The position numbers and the translations under genes were made by a program. A DNA stretch of 64,000 nucleotides, from positions 1 through 64,000 of the forward strand of contig NZ_KZ672982.1 of the NCBI RefSeq assembly GCF_002970975.1, read 5' to 3'. The stretch comes from Microbacterium halophytorum (lineage in GTDB: Bacteria; Actinomycetota; Actinomycetes; Actinomycetales; Microbacteriaceae). This document shows, piece by piece, positions 17,933 to 28,643 of the stretch (positions are counted from its first letter, which is position 1; each line of letters opens with the position of its first letter). The notes below the pieces were generated by a model. That model searched no databases, was not told where the DNA came from, and worked only from the letters and a program-made list of their open reading frames with translations.

Positions 17933-20017
17933 GTGACTGCCGAGTATTCCGCCCACCACCTGCAGGTCCTCGAAGGGCTCGAGGCCGTCCGCAAGCGACC
18001 GGGCATGTACATCGGCTCGAACGGCTCGCCGGGCCTCATGCATTGCTTGTGGGAGGTCATCGACAACTCCGTCGACGAGGCGGTGGCCGGCAACGGCGAC
18101 CGGATCGACATCATCCTGCGTTCCGACGGCAGCGTCGAGGTGCAGGACCGCGGCAGGGGCGTCCCCGTCGACGTCGAGCCGCGCACGGGCCTGACGGGCG
18201 TCGAGGTCGTCTTCACGAAGCTGCATGCGGGTGGCAAGTTCGGCGGCGGCTCCTACGCCGCATCCGGCGGCCTGCACGGCGTCGGCGCCTCCGTCGTGAA
18301 CGCGCTCAGCGAGCGCCTCGACGTCGAGGTCGACCGCGCCGGCAAGACCTACGCCATGAGCTTCCACCGGGGCGAGCCCGGCATCTTCGCCGACTCCGGC
18401 GAGAAGACCCCCGACGCCGTGTTCCGCCCGTTCGAGCAGTCGAGCGAGCTGCGCGTGATCGGCAAGGCCAAGAAGGGCGTCTCGGGAACGCGGGTGCGCT
18501 ACTGGGCCGACCGGCAGATCTTCACGAGGGACGCCGCGTTCCAGCTCGAGGAGCTGATGACGCGCGCCAGGCAGACGGCCTTCCTCGTGCCAGGCCTCGA
18601 GATCTCGATCCGCGATGAGCGCGATCCGGATGCGGCCCCGGTCGAGACATCCTACAAGTTCGAGGGCGGCATCTCGGAGTTCGTCGACCATCTCGCAGCC
18701 GATGCACCCGTCACCGACACGTGGCGCTTCCAGGGCTCCGGTTCGTTCACCGAGACGGTGCCGACGCTGCAGGCCGACGGGTCGATGCGCTCGACGGAGG
18801 TCGAGCGCGAGTGCCGCGTCGACATCGCGCTGCGCTGGGGCACCGGCTACGACACCACGACCCGTTCGTTCGTGAACATCATCGCGACGCCCAAGGGCGG
18901 CACGCATCAGCAGGGCTTCGAGCAGGAGCTGCTGAAGCAGATGCGCGCCGAGGTCGACAAGAACGCGCGCCGGTTGAAGGCCGGCAACGACAAGCTCGAC
19001 AAGGACGACGTGCTCGCGGGCCTGACCGCCGTGCTCATGGTCGAGCTCCCCGAGCCGCAGTTCGAGGGCCAGACCAAGGAGGTGCTCGGCACGCCTGCGG
19101 CCAAGCAGATCGTGGCGAAGGTCGTGCGCGAGAACATGAAGGCGATGTTCGCCTCGACCAAGCGCGACGACAAGAGCCAGGTCTCGATGCTGCTCGACAA
19201 GGTCGTCGCCGAGATGAAGGCGCGCATCTCCGCGCGCACGCACAAGGAGACTCAGCGCCGCAAGAACGCGCTGGAGAGCTCCACGCTGCCGACGAAGCTC
19301 GTCGACTGCCGCACGAAGGAGACCGACTCCTCCGAGCTGTTCATCGTCGAGGGCGACTCGGCTCTGGGCACCGCCAAGCTCGCCCGCGACAGCGAGTTCC
19401 AGGCGCTCCTGCCCATCCGGGGCAAGATCCTGAACGTGCAGAAGGCGTCGATCAGCGACATGCTCTCGAATGCCGAGTGCGCGTCGATCATCCAGGTGAT
19501 CGGCGCCGGATCAGGCCGCAGCTTCGACGTGGACGCCGCTCGCTACGGCAAGGTCATCATGATGAGCGATGCCGACGTCGACGGCGCCCACATCCGGACG
19601 CTCCTGCTGACGCTGTTCTACCGCTACATGCGCCCCCTCATCGAGGCGGGCCGCGTGTTCTCGGCCGTGCCGCCGCTGCACCGCGTCGTCGTGATCAACC
19701 CCGGCTCGAAGCCGAACGAGACGATCTACACGTACAGCGAGGCCGAGTTGCACAAGCTCCTGACGAAGCTGACCAAGGCAGGCAAGAAGTGGCAGGAGCC
19801 GGTGCAGCGGTACAAGGGCCTGGGCGAGATGGACGCCGACCAGCTGGCGGAGACCACGATGCAGCGCGACGGGCGCCTGCTGCGCCGCGTGCGCGTCGAG
19901 GATGCCGAGGCCGCTGGCCGGGTGTTCGAGATGCTGATGGGCAACGACGTCGCGCCGCGCCGCGAGTTCATCGTGTCGAGCGCCGACCGCCTCGACCGAG
20001 ACGCCATCGACGCCTGA
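17933..20017 (+). CDS. parE: DNA topoisomerase IV subunit B (ParE; GyrB-like)
   Basis: 694 aa ATPase subunit of a type IIA topoisomerase that decatenates chromosomes with ParC. It has a GHKL ATPase domain with EVIDNSVDEAVAGN (Mg/ATP-binding Glu-Asn) near residue 41, DRGRGVPVD, and SGGLHGVGASVVNALS near 105-120. The TOPRIM domain shows ELFIVEGDSALGTAK (catalytic Glu), and the C-terminal part shows MSDADVDGAHIRTLLLT. It faces parC across a strong hairpin. The pair is called topoisomerase IV rather than gyrase from its actinobacterial position and separate subunit context. GyrB remains a possible alternative. Confidence 0.92.
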   Translation: MTAEYSAHHLQVLEGLEAVRKRPGMYIGSNGSPGLMHCLWEVIDNSVDEAVAGNGDRIDIILRSDGSVEVQDRGRGVPVDVEPRTGLTGVEVVFTKLHAGGKFGGGSYAASGGLHGVGASVVNALSERLDVEVDRAGKTYAMSFHRGEPGIFADSGEKTPDAVFRPFEQSSELRVIGKAKKGVSGTRVRYWADRQIFTRDAAFQLEELMTRARQTAFLVPGLEISIRDERDPDAAPVETSYKFEGGISEFVDHLAADAPVTDTWRFQGSGSFTETVPTLQADGSMRSTEVERECRVDIALRWGTGYDTTTRSFVNIIATPKGGTHQQGFEQELLKQMRAEVDKNARRLKAGNDKLDKDDVLAGLTAVLMVELPEPQFEGQTKEVLGTPAAKQIVAKVVRENMKAMFASTKRDDKSQVSMLLDKVVAEMKARISARTHKETQRRKNALESSTLPTKLVDCRTKETDSSELFIVEGDSALGTAKLARDSEFQALLPIRGKILNVQKASISDMLSNAECASIIQVIGAGSGRSFDVDAARYGKVIMMSDADVDGAHIRTLLLTLFYRYMRPLIEAGRVFSAVPPLHRVVVINPGSKPNETIYTYSEAELHKLLTKLTKAGKKWQEPVQRYKGLGEMDADQLAETTMQRDGRLLRRVRVEDAEAAGRVFEMLMGNDVAPRREFIVSSADRLDRDAIDA

Positions 20018-20022
20018 CTCTT

Positions 20023-20074
20023 CATTTCTGGCACATCTCCGGGTGGGACTACCACCGGAGATGTGCCAGAAATG
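20023..20074. terminator. Perfect 20-bp palindromic terminator between parE and parC
   Basis: Arms CATTTCTGGCACATCTCCGG (20023-20042) and CCGGAGATGTGCCAGAAATG (20055-20074) around a 12-nt loop that can pair further (GTGG/CCAC). It separates the convergent parE and parC. Confidence 0.85.
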
Positions 20075-20084
20075 TAGAGATGGA

Positions 20085-22532
20085 TCAGGCGAGTGCGCGG
20101 CCGATCGATGCGATCACGGCATCGAGCGGCTGCCCTGAGGCGTCGCGGCGGGCGAGCGTCTCCGGGAGCTTCCGCGCCGAGCCCGTCGCGTCGACGGCGT
20201 GCGCGGGGTCGGGCCCGACCCACGCCAGCGACAGCGCGCTCTCGCCCTTCAGGAGGGAGTGCGCCCGCACGCCCGCTGTGGCACGGCCCTTGGCCGGGAA
20301 CTCGGAGAAGTCGCTGATCTTCGCCCTGCCGGCCTCCGTCCCGGGGATCGCGGTGGCGTCGCCCGAGATCGTCACGACCACGGTGTCGGCGCCGGTCGTC
20401 GCCCCGAAGAAGATCGCCTCGGCGCCGCTCGCGAGCTTCATGCCCGTCATTCCACCTGCGGGCGCGCCTTGCGGGCGCACGCTGTCGGCCGCGAACCGCA
20501 GCAGTTGGGCGGTGTTCGTCACGAACACGAGCTCCGTGCCGTCGGGGGCCGCTGCGGCGCCGACGACGCGGTCGCCCGGCTTCAGGCCGATCACGTCGAT
20601 CTCCGGCTTCTCGGCGAGCGCGCTCGGCACGATGCGCTTGACGACGCCCTGCGCCGTGCCCAGCGCGACCGGCGCGTCGGAGCCGAGGGGAACGATCGTC
20701 AGCACCGTCTCCGACTTGTCGACCAGCCCGATGTAGTCGCGCAGCTTCTCGCCGGCGCCGAGCTGCACCGACGTCGGCGGAACGGAGGGCAGGTCGACGG
20801 GGGAGAACCGGATGAGCCTGCCGCGGGACGTGATCGCGCCGAGCTCGCCCCTGACGGTGCCCATCGCCGTCGCGAGGATCGCGTCGTGCTTGCTGCGGCG
20901 GGTCGGCACCGTGACCTGCTGGCCGTCGGCGAGGTCGATGCGCACGACGCGACCGGTCGTCGACAGCGCGACGAGCGTCGGGCCGTCGGCGATCTGCAGA
21001 TCGACCTCCTGGCCGCGCTTCGCCTTCGGCGCGGCGGGCTTCGCGTTCAGCAGCAGCGTGCGGCGCGGGGTGCCGTGCTCCTCGGCGACGGCCTCCAGCT
21101 CTCGGGCGACCTGGGCGCGCAGCAGCGTCTCGCTGCCGAGCAGCTCCTCCAGCGCCGCGATCTCGCTGAGCAGCTTGTCGCGCTCCGCTTCGAGCTCGAG
21201 GCGCGAGAACTTGGTCAGCCGGCGCAGGCGCAGTTCGAGGATGTACTCGGCCTGCACCTCGTCGAGGTCGAACACCTGGCAGAGGCGCGAGCGCGCCTGG
21301 TCGGCCGTCTCGGACGACCGGATGACCTCGATCACCTCGTCGATGTCGAGGATGGCCGTGAGCAGGCCGCGCACGAGGTGCAGGCGCTCCTGCCGGCGCT
21401 TGAGGCGGTAGCGGCTGCGGCGCGTGACGACCTCGATGCGGTGGTCGAGGTAGACCCGCAGCATCTCCTTGAGGCCGAGCGTCTGCGGCTGGCCGCCGAC
21501 GAGCGCGACGTTGTTGAAGGAGAACGAGTCCTCCATCGGCGTCAGCTGGTACAGGCGCTCGAGCACGGCCTGCGGGTCGAACCCCGTCTTCACGCCGATG
21601 ACGAGCCGCAACCCGTTCGTGCGGTCCGTGAAGTCGTTGACGTCGGCGATGCCCTGCAGCTTCTTCGACTGCACGGCCGTCTTCATCCGCTCGATGACGC
21701 GCTCGGGGCCGACCATGTACGGCAGCTCCGTCACGACGATGCCGGTGCGCCGGGGGCCGATCTGCTCGATGGAGGCCTTCGCGCGCACCTTGATGGCGCC
21801 GCGCCCGGTCCCGTACGCGTCGGTGATGCCGTCGAGGCCCATCACGATCCCGCCGGAGGGGAAGTCGGGGCCCGGCACGAACTCCATCAGCTCGGCGGTC
21901 GTGGCCTCGGGGTTCTCGAGCAGGTGCGTCGCGGCGCCCACCACCTCGATGAGGTTGTGCGGGGCCATGTTGGTCGCCATGCCGACCGCGATGCCGCTGG
22001 CGCCGTTGACGAGCAGGTTGGGGTACGCGGCGGGCAGCACGTCCGGCTGCATGAACTGGCCGTCGTAGTTCGGCACGAAGTCGACGACATCCTCGTCGAG
22101 GTGCTCCGTCAGGGCGAGCGCGGCCGGCGCCATCCGCGCCTCGGTGTAGCGCGCGGCGGCGGGTCCGTCATCGAGCGAGCCGAAGTTGCCGTGGCCGTCG
22201 ACGAGCGGCAGGCGCAGCGCGAAGTCCTGCGCGAGGCGCACGAGGGCGTCGTAGATCGCGCTGTCGCCGTGCGGGTGCAGCTTGCCCATCACGTCGCCGA
22301 CCACGCGCGCGCTCTTGACGTGCCCGCGGTCGGGGCGCAGGCCCATCTCCGCCATCTGGAACAGGATGCGGCGCTGCACGGGCTTCAGGCCGTCGCGCGC
22401 ATCGGGCAGGGCGCGCGAGTAGATCACGGAGTAGGCGTACTCGAGGTACGAGCCCTGCATCTCGGCCTCGAGGTCGATGTCCTCGATGCGCTCGACAACC
22501 GGTTCGGCGGGCGATGACTGCTTCCGCGCCAT
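20085..22532 (-). CDS. parC: DNA topoisomerase IV subunit A (ParC; GyrA-like)
   Basis: 815 aa breakage-rejoining subunit. The winged-helix region holds [18 protein letters not shown] and, near residue 110, [11 protein letters not shown] preceded by AARYT with the catalytic Tyr. The quinolone-determining stretch [12 protein letters not shown] is intact. A long coiled coil (about residues 400-470, [18 protein letters not shown]) and a C-terminal beta-propeller with repeated strand motifs follow. ATG 22532 is preceded by GAGAGG. The open frame extends 38 codons upstream, but that stretch overlaps the divergent promoter region and has no ribosome site. It is convergent with parE. Confidence 0.92.
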   Translation of the reverse strand: MARKQSSPAEPVVERIEDIDLEAEMQGSYLEYAYSVIYSRALPDARDGLKPVQRRILFQMAEMGLRPDRGHVKSARVVGDVMGKLHPHGDSAIYDALVRLAQDFALRLPLVDGHGNFGSLDDGPAAARYTEARMAPAALALTEHLDEDVVDFVPNYDGQFMQPDVLPAAYPNLLVNGASGIAVGMATNMAPHNLIEVVGAATHLLENPEATTAELMEFVPGPDFPSGGIVMGLDGITDAYGTGRGAIKVRAKASIEQIGPRRTGIVVTELPYMVGPERVIERMKTAVQSKKLQGIADVNDFTDRTNGLRLVIGVKTGFDPQAVLERLYQLTPMEDSFSFNNVALVGGQPQTLGLKEMLRVYLDHRIEVVTRRSRYRLKRRQERLHLVRGLLTAILDIDEVIEVIRSSETADQARSRLCQVFDLDEVQAEYILELRLRRLTKFSRLELEAERDKLLSEIAALEELLGSETLLRAQVARELEAVAEEHGTPRRTLLLNAKPAAPKAKRGQEVDLQIADGPTLVALSTTGRVVRIDLADGQQVTVPTRRSKHDAILATAMGTVRGELGAITSRGRLIRFSPVDLPSVPPTSVQLGAGEKLRDYIGLVDKSETVLTIVPLGSDAPVALGTAQGVVKRIVPSALAEKPEIDVIGLKPGDRVVGAAAAPDGTELVFVTNTAQLLRFAADSVRPQGAPAGGMTGMKLASGAEAIFFGATTGADTVVVTISGDATAIPGTEAGRAKISDFSEFPAKGRATAGVRAHSLLKGESALSLAWVGPDPAHAVDATGSARKLPETLARRDASGQPLDAVIASIGRALA

Positions 22533-22639
22533 GGGGTCGTGACCTCTCTCTGAGTGCGGCGGCGCCGAGCGGGCGGCGGCCGTGTCGTGGGGCTCCGGCG
22601 GCCTCCGCGCTCGGGCGGCGCTGTGGGAGACTGATCCGG

Positions 22640-23773
22640 ATGTCATCGATCGTAGTCGGGGCCCCGCCGCACGCCCGCAGCCTCGCCGGAATTTCGCCCG
22701 AGATCCTGCTCTCGCTGCGGGGCGCGGGCACGTGGCTCCCGGCCGCGCGAGGGGCCGTCATGTTCGTCGTCGACGGGCTCGGCGCGATCCAGCTGCGGCA
22801 GCACGCCGGCCACGCCCGGGTGCTGTCGCGGGCCATGGCGAAGAAGGACATCGCGGCCACGGTGTTCCCCTCGACGACGGCCGCCGCACTGACGACACTG
22901 CTGACCGGTGCGGAGCCGGGGGTCCACGGCCTCGCCGGCTACCGGGTGATGGACCCGGACCGCGGCCGCGTCGTCGGGCAGATCGACGGCTACGAGAAGG
23001 ACGGCCTCGATCCCGTGGCGTGGCAGCGCGAGCCGACGGTGTTCGAGCGAGCCGCCGCGGAGGGGCTCGCTCCCTTCGCCGTGAGCCGCCGCAGGTACGC
23101 CGAGAAGGGGCTGACGCGCGCCATCATGCGCGGCGCGGAGTTCGTCGGGGAGGACGACGCCGCCCAGCGCGTGCGGGTCGCGCTGTCGCTAGCCGACCGC
23201 AACGACGGCGCCTTCGTATACTGCTATCTGCCGGAGCTCGATCAGGCCGGCCACAAGCACGGCGTCGACTCGGCGGAGTGGCGCGGTGCCCTCGAGCTGA
23301 TCGACGCTGCGCTCGCGCCGGCCGTCGACGCCCCGAGCGGCATCGGCGCGATCGTCACGAGCGACCACGGCATGGTCGACGTTCCGCGGCACAGGCACGT
23401 GCTGCTGCGCGACGGGGACCCGCGCCTGGCCGGAGTGCGCGCGCTCGGCGGCGAGCCGCGCCTGCTGCACGTCTACCTCGAGCCGGGCGCCGACTCGGCG
23501 GCCGCCGCATCCGTGTGGCGCGAGGAGTCGGGCGCCGCGGCGGACGTCGCGACCCGCGAGGAGGCGATCGGGGGCGGCCTCTTCGGTTCGGAGGTCGCGC
23601 CGCACGTGCGCGATCGGATCGGCGACCTCCTCGTCGCCGCGCGCGGTCTCTGGGCGTTCTACGACGATCGCCTGGCGAACAAGCAGGCGCAGAACATGAT
23701 CGGCCAGCACGGCTCCGTGACGCCGGAGGAGATGACGGTTCCGCTCATCCGGCTCGGCGCGTACGCGCGCTGA
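22640..23773 (+). CDS. Alkaline-phosphatase-fold nucleotide pyrophosphatase/phosphodiesterase
   Basis: 377 aa. Two-metal enzyme of the NPP/alkaline phosphatase superfamily. Ligand positions are visible: [10 protein letters not shown] (Asp) near residue 45, [13 protein letters not shown] with the nucleophile Thr near 77, [10 protein letters not shown] near 200, [10 protein letters not shown] near 240, and [13 protein letters not shown] (His) near 355. No signal peptide is visible, so it is probably cytosolic. Substrate unknown. The gene is a regular neighbour of parC in Microbacteriaceae-like synteny. It shares a 107-nt divergent region with parC and converges on glgX with only 13 nt between. 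Confidence 0.8.
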   Translation: MSSIVVGAPPHARSLAGISPEILLSLRGAGTWLPAARGAVMFVVDGLGAIQLRQHAGHARVLSRAMAKKDIAATVFPSTTAAALTTLLTGAEPGVHGLAGYRVMDPDRGRVVGQIDGYEKDGLDPVAWQREPTVFERAAAEGLAPFAVSRRRYAEKGLTRAIMRGAEFVGEDDAAQRVRVALSLADRNDGAFVYCYLPELDQAGHKHGVDSAEWRGALELIDAALAPAVDAPSGIGAIVTSDHGMVDVPRHRHVLLRDGDPRLAGVRALGGEPRLLHVYLEPGADSAAAASVWREESGAAADVATREEAIGGGLFGSEVAPHVRDRIGDLLVAARGLWAFYDDRLANKQAQNMIGQHGSVTPEEMTVPLIRLGAYAR

Positions 23774-23786
23774 GGCGCGGGCCGGC

Positions 23787-25889
23787 TCAGCCGCAGGACA
23801 GCAGGACGACCGACTGCGCCAGAACCGGGTACGGTCCCGCGGCCGGGTCGTGCGCGCCCGCCTCGGAACCGGCGGCGAAGCTCTGGGGGCGCGCCGTGTC
23901 GAACTCGACCCGCCAGGGTGCTCCGGAGTCGGACCCGGGCACGACCGCGTCGACGTCGCCGCCCGTGTTGATCAGGATCGCGACGGCTCCGGGAAGGCTC
24001 GCCCCGCGCGGATCGTCCGCCGCGCCCCTGAGCACGACGACGACGGTGCGGAAGTCAGGGTCCCGCCAGTCGTCGTCCGTGACGGCGCCGCCGTCCGCGC
24101 GCACCCACTCCACGTCGCGGCGCCCGTCCGCGCGGGTGCCGCCGTGCAGGAACGTCTCCTGCCGCAGCACGGGGAGGCGGTGCCTGGCGGCGACGGCGCA
24201 CCGGACGAAGTCCAGCAGCTCACCGCCGAGCCCCGACCAGTCGAGCCAGCCGGTCTCGTTGTCCTGGGCGTAGGCGTTGTTGTTGCCTCGCTGGCCGTTG
24301 CCGAGCTCGTCTCCCGCCAGCAGCATCGGCACGCCCTGCGCGACCAGCAGCGTCCCGAGCATCGCCCTGGCCCGTCGGGAGCGGGCCGCCAGGATGTCGG
24401 GGTCGTCGGTGTCGCCCTCGACGCCGAGCCCGTCGGAGAAGTTCTCGGCGTGTCCGTCGCGCCCGTCCTCCCCGTTGGCGTCGTTGTGGCGCCGGGAGTG
24501 GGAGACCAGGTCGGCGAGCGTGAACCCGTCGTGCGCCGTGACGAAGTTGATGCTGGCGGTCGCCGCGCGCTGGCCGTGGTCGAACGTCTCGGCGGAGCCG
24601 AGGACGCGCCTGCTCAGCGCCGCGAACGCGAGTGGGTCTCCCCGCCAGGCGCGGCGCACGTCGTCGCGGAACCGGTCGTTCCACTCCGACCACGGGTGGC
24701 CGAACGCGCCGAGCTGGTACCCGCCGGGCCCGACGTCCCACGGTTCGGCGATCAGCCGGAGCCCCGCGAGCTCCGGATCCTGCCTGACCGCCTGGAAGAA
24801 GGCCGCCATGGGGTCGAAGCCATCGGAGCCGCGGCCGACGGCCGCGGCAAGGTCGAAGCGGAAGCCGTCGACGCCGTACCGCCGCGCCCAGTGGCGGAGG
24901 CTGTCGAGGATCAGCCGCAGGACCATCGGGCGCTCGGCGGCGAGGGTGTTCCCCGTGCCCGTGTCGTCGATGTATGCGCCGTGGTGCATGCGGTAGTAGC
25001 CGGGTTCGTTCAGGCCCCGCAGGCTGAGCACGGGTCCGCCCTCGCCGCCCTCGCCCGTGTGGTTGTAGACGACGTCGACGATCACCTCGATCCCCGCCTC
25101 GTGCAGCGCGTGCACGAGGCCGCGCAGCTCGGCGTCGGCGTCGGCCGCGGCGTAGCGGGGCTCGGGGGCGTGCCACGCGATGGGCTGATAGCCCCAGTAG
25201 TTCGTGAGCCCCCGGTCTACGACGCCGCGGTCGTCGAAGAAGGCCTGGAGCGGCAGGAACTCGACGGCGTTCACACCGAGCGCGACGAGGTGCTCGAGGA
25301 CGGCGGAATGGCCAGCGCCCGCGTACGTGCCGCGGAGGTGCTCGGGAACCCCCGGATGCCGCATCGACAGACCCTTGACGTGCGCCTCGTACACGACGAG
25401 GTCGGCGCGGTCGTGGAGCGGCCGGTTCGCGGCAGGGTCGGGGCCCGTCGGGCCGGGCAGCACGATGCCCTTCGGGACGACGTCGGCGCTGTCGCGATCG
25501 TCGCGGGCGGGGGCGACGTCGTGCCCGACCGGCAGGTCGACGACCGCGTCCATCCGGGGGTGCCAGCGCGCGGGGGTGTCGAGCGCCCGCGCGTACGGGT
25601 CGATGAGGAGCTTGTGCTCGTTGTGCGCCGCGGCCACGTGCGAAGCGGGCCCCGAGACGCGGAGTCCGTAGCGGGCGAGCGGCGCGACGCCGGCGATGCT
25701 CGCGTGCCAGATGCCGCCGTCGTTGTAGGGGAGGGGCACGCGGGTCTCGGCGCCGTCGTCGTCGAAGAGGCACAGCTCGACGCGCTCGGCGTGCGGCGCC
25801 CAGACGGCGACGTTCGCCCCGCCCTCGTCCGGTGTGACGCCGAGGGGCCACGAGCGCCCCGGCGTCACCCGGGGCCGGTCAGGGGTCAT
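23787..25889 (-). CDS. glgX: Glycogen debranching enzyme GlgX (GH13)
   Basis: 700 aa isoamylase-type enzyme that hydrolyses alpha-1,6 branches of phosphorylase-trimmed glycogen. An N-terminal CBM48-like domain (about residues 12-110) is followed by the GH13 barrel with all four conserved regions: IVDVVYNHT, GFRFDLAAAV (nucleophile Asp), LIAEPWDVG (acid Glu) and FVTAHDGFT (transition-state Asp). Last gene of the glg operon; its ATG overlaps the glgA stop by 4 nt. A longer open frame through glgA is not a fusion, because the glgA frame is different. Confidence 0.93.
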   Translation of the reverse strand: MTPDRPRVTPGRSWPLGVTPDEGGANVAVWAPHAERVELCLFDDDGAETRVPLPYNDGGIWHASIAGVAPLARYGLRVSGPASHVAAAHNEHKLLIDPYARALDTPARWHPRMDAVVDLPVGHDVAPARDDRDSADVVPKGIVLPGPTGPDPAANRPLHDRADLVVYEAHVKGLSMRHPGVPEHLRGTYAGAGHSAVLEHLVALGVNAVEFLPLQAFFDDRGVVDRGLTNYWGYQPIAWHAPEPRYAAADADAELRGLVHALHEAGIEVIVDVVYNHTGEGGEGGPVLSLRGLNEPGYYRMHHGAYIDDTGTGNTLAAERPMVLRLILDSLRHWARRYGVDGFRFDLAAAVGRGSDGFDPMAAFFQAVRQDPELAGLRLIAEPWDVGPGGYQLGAFGHPWSEWNDRFRDDVRRAWRGDPLAFAALSRRVLGSAETFDHGQRAATASINFVTAHDGFTLADLVSHSRRHNDANGEDGRDGHAENFSDGLGVEGDTDDPDILAARSRRARAMLGTLLVAQGVPMLLAGDELGNGQRGNNNAYAQDNETGWLDWSGLGGELLDFVRCAVAARHRLPVLRQETFLHGGTRADGRRDVEWVRADGGAVTDDDWRDPDFRTVVVVLRGAADDPRGASLPGAVAILINTGGDVDAVVPGSDSGAPWRVEFDTARPQSFAAGSEAGAHDPAAGPYPVLAQSVVLLSCG

Positions 25890-27343
25890 CGCGCCAGCTC
25901 CGCGAAGAGTTCGGCGTACTGCCGGCCGGAGTCCGACCAGTCGACCTCCGCACGCATGCCCCGTTCGCGCACGCGCCGCCACGCGGCGCGATCGGCGTAG
26001 AGGCTGCGGGCGCGGTCCAGCGCCTCTGCGAGGCCCTGCACCGTTGCCTGCGAGAGCACGAAGCCCGTCGCCGTTCCGCTGGCGATGGCGTCGGCGTCCG
26101 CGTCCGCGACGGTGTCGCGCAGCCCGCCGGTGGAGGCGACCAGCGGCACGGCGCCGTAGCGCAGGCCGTACAGCTGAGTGAGCCCGCACGGTTCGAAGCG
26201 CGATGGCACCACGACCATGTCGCCGCCGGCATACATCCGGTGGCTCAGCGGCTCGTCGTAGCCGATGTGCACGCCGACCGAGCCGGGGAAGCGACCCGCG
26301 AGCTCGCGCAGGCCGTGCTCGTAGTCGGCTTCCCCTGAGCCGAGGACGGCGACGGCGCCGCCCTCGGCGACGAAGCCGGGAATCGCCTCCAGCAGCAGAT
26401 CGATGCCCTTCTGGTGCGTGAGCCTGGTCACGACGACGGCGAGCGGGCCGTCCGGATCGCCCAGGCCGAACTCGCGGAGGAGAGCCGTGCGGGCCGCCTG
26501 CTTGGCCCCCGGCGCGTCGGCGGAGTACGGCTCCGCGACGTGCGGGTCGGCGGAGGGATCCCAGATCGCCGTGTCGATGCCGTTCACGATGCCGCCCATC
26601 TCCCCGCGCGCGCTCCGGGCCGCGACGACGCCCTCGAGCCCGAACCCGAACTGCGGCGTCGTCAGCTCCTCGGCGTACGTGCGGCTCACGGTGGTCACGC
26701 GCGACGCGTGCACCATGCCCGCCTTCAGCGCGCTGACCAGGCCGTGGTACTCGAGCGCGTCGGGGTGGAAGTCCCAGGTCGGGAGGCGCAGGCGGTCGAG
26801 CTGGTCGGGCGCGAAGACGCCCTGGAAGGCGATGTTGTGGATCGTCATCACGGTCGGGGTACCGCTGCCGGCGTACTTCAAGTAGGAGGGCACGAGCCCC
26901 GCCTGCCAGTCGTGGGCGTGCACGACGTCGGGGCGCCACCTGTCGCTGAGGCCCTCGACCACGATCCGGGCCGCGGCCCAGCTCAGGGCGGCGAAGCGCA
27001 CGTGGTTGTCCGGGTGGTCGCGCCCGTCGACGCCGTACGGGCCGCCAGCGCGGTCGTACAGGTGGGGTGCGTCGAGGAGTAGGAGGTCGATGCCGTCGAC
27101 GGAGCACGACCGGACCGCGGCGGGACCGCCGAACAAGTCGTCGGTGCGCCACAGCCGCCTGGACCGCCCGATCCGCTCGCGCACGTGCGGGTACGCGGGC
27201 ATCAGCACGCGCGAGCGCCACCCGTGCGGGGCGAGGGCCGCCGGCAGCGCGCCGACCACGTCGGCGAGCCCTCCGGTCTTGGCGAGCGGAGTGCACTCCG
27301 ACGCGACGGACAGGACACGGCGGCGAGCGGATGCGGCGGCCAT
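25886..27343 (-). CDS. glgA: Glycogen synthase (ADP-glucose type)
   Basis: 485 aa GT5 enzyme that elongates alpha-1,4-glucan from ADP-glucose. The N-terminal SVASECTPLAKTGGLADVVG carries the KTGGL ADP-glucose site near residue 18. C-terminal GT-B motifs include VVVPSRFEPCGLTQLYGLRYG (in part) and STGGLRDTV. I chose ATG 27343, 10 nt after the glgC stop. An upstream alternative at 27373 would overlap glgC. It sits between glgC and glgX in the operon. The actinobacterial GlgM/GlgA GT4 type would look different; this is the bacterial GT5 type typical of Proteobacteria. Confidence 0.92.
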   Translation of the reverse strand: MAAASARRRVLSVASECTPLAKTGGLADVVGALPAALAPHGWRSRVLMPAYPHVRERIGRSRRLWRTDDLFGGPAAVRSCSVDGIDLLLLDAPHLYDRAGGPYGVDGRDHPDNHVRFAALSWAAARIVVEGLSDRWRPDVVHAHDWQAGLVPSYLKYAGSGTPTVMTIHNIAFQGVFAPDQLDRLRLPTWDFHPDALEYHGLVSALKAGMVHASRVTTVSRTYAEELTTPQFGFGLEGVVAARSARGEMGGIVNGIDTAIWDPSADPHVAEPYSADAPGAKQAARTALLREFGLGDPDGPLAVVVTRLTHQKGIDLLLEAIPGFVAEGGAVAVLGSGEADYEHGLRELAGRFPGSVGVHIGYDEPLSHRMYAGGDMVVVPSRFEPCGLTQLYGLRYGAVPLVASTGGLRDTVADADADAIASGTATGFVLSQATVQGLAEALDRARSLYADRAAWRRVRERGMRAEVDWSDSGRQYAELFAELAR

Positions 27344-27353
27344 GGGGCCCGAC

Positions 27354-28643
27354 CTATCCGAGCTCGGCCGCACGGCGGTCGAGCATGTCCTGCGTGATGA
27401 GGGTGATCCCTGCGTCGGTGCGGCGGAACCAACGGGCGTCCTCCTCGGCGTCCTCGCCGACGACGAGGCCCTCCGGGATGTGCACGCGGCTGTCGACGAC
27501 GCAACGGGCGAGGCGCGCGTTCCGCCCGACGTCGACGTGCGGGAGCGCGACGACGTGATCGAGGGTCGAGTACGAGTGCACGCGATTGCCCGTGAACAGC
27601 AGCGAGTTGTGCACGTCGGAGCCCGAGATGATCGTGTCGCCCGAGATCAGCGACTGGATCGCCTGGCCGCGGCGCCCCTCGTCGTCGTGGATGAACTTCG
27701 CCGGCGGCAGCTGCTCCGCGTACGTCCAGATCGGCCAGTCGTTCTCATACAGGTCGAGCGGCGGCACGAACTCGGTGAGGTCGATGTTCGCCTGCCAGAA
27801 GGCATCGATCGTCCCGACGTCGCGCCAGTACGGCTCCGTCTCAAGGCCCGTCATCACGCACGACTCGCTGAACCGATGCGCGTGCGCCCTGCCCTGCTCG
27901 ACGAGGGCGGGGATGATGTCGTTGCCGAAGTCGTGGCCGGATTCCGGGTCCTCGGAGTCGGCGATGAGGCGGTCGCGGAGGAACGCCCAGTCGAAGACGT
28001 AGATGCCCATCGACGCCAGCGCGACGCTCGGGTCGTCCTGCGTGCCGGGAGGATCCGCCGGCTTCTCGAGGAACTCGACGATGCGTCCGGCCGCGTCGGT
28101 GTGCATCACGCCGAACGCGCTCGCCTCCTCGCGCGGGACGGTGAGGCAGCCGACCGTGACGTCGGCGCCCGTTTCGACGTGCTGCCGCAGCATCACCTCG
28201 TAGTCCATCTTGTAGACGTGGTCGCCGGCGAGCACGATGACGTACTTCACGCCGTAGTCGTCGACGATGTCGATGTTCTGCGTGACGGCGTCCGCGGTGC
28301 CGAGGTACCACTTGTGCTCGGCGACGCGCTGGCTGGCCGGCAGGATGTCGAGGTACTCGTTGCGCTCGGCGCGGAGGAAGCCCCAGCCCCTCTGCATGTG
28401 CCGGATCAGCGAGTGGGCCTTGTACTGCGTGGCGACGGCCATCTTCCGGATGCCCGAGTTGAGCGCGTTCGACAGGGGGAAGTCGATGATCCGCATGTTG
28501 CCGCCGACGTGCACGGCGGGTTTCGCCCTGCGGTCCGTGAGCTCCTTGAGCCTGCTGCCGCGGCCGCCGGCGAGCACGAACGCCATCGTCTGATTCGTCA
28601 GCCTGGTCGGTGCGCCCGGCTGCGCTGTTTTGGACAACATCAT
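27354..28643 (-). CDS. glgC: Glucose-1-phosphate adenylyltransferase (ADP-glucose pyrophosphorylase)
   Basis: 429 aa. Makes ADP-glucose, the committed and allosterically regulated step of glycogen synthesis. Seen: [20 protein letters not shown] near the N-terminus, [43 protein letters not shown], the glucose-1-P site [10 protein letters not shown], and the left-handed beta-helix C-terminus with [11 protein letters not shown]. These blocks match the alphaproteobacterial (Agrobacterium-like) GlgC as I remember it, more than the shorter actinobacterial GlgC with VPFGGxYRLVDF. The start ATG 28643 overlaps the glgB stop (ATGATG); ATG 28640 is equally possible given GGAGGA just upstream. Confidence 0.94.
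   Translation of the reverse strand: MMLSKTAQPGAPTRLTNQTMAFVLAGGRGSRLKELTDRRAKPAVHVGGNMRIIDFPLSNALNSGIRKMAVATQYKAHSLIRHMQRGWGFLRAERNEYLDILPASQRVAEHKWYLGTADAVTQNIDIVDDYGVKYVIVLAGDHVYKMDYEVMLRQHVETGADVTVGCLTVPREEASAFGVMHTDAAGRIVEFLEKPADPPGTQDDPSVALASMGIYVFDWAFLRDRLIADSEDPESGHDFGNDIIPALVEQGRAHAHRFSESCVMTGLETEPYWRDVGTIDAFWQANIDLTEFVPPLDLYENDWPIWTYAEQLPPAKFIHDDEGRRGQAIQSLISGDTIISGSDVHNSLLFTGNRVHSYSTLDHVVALPHVDVGRNARLARCVVDSRVHIPEGLVVGEDAEEDARWFRRTDAGITLITQDMLDRRAAELG

Noticed and set aside
23787..27296. A 1169-residue open frame suggesting a GlgA-GlgX fusion
   Set aside because: The extension is a shadow of glgA in another frame, and glgA is intact with a 4-nt overlap.
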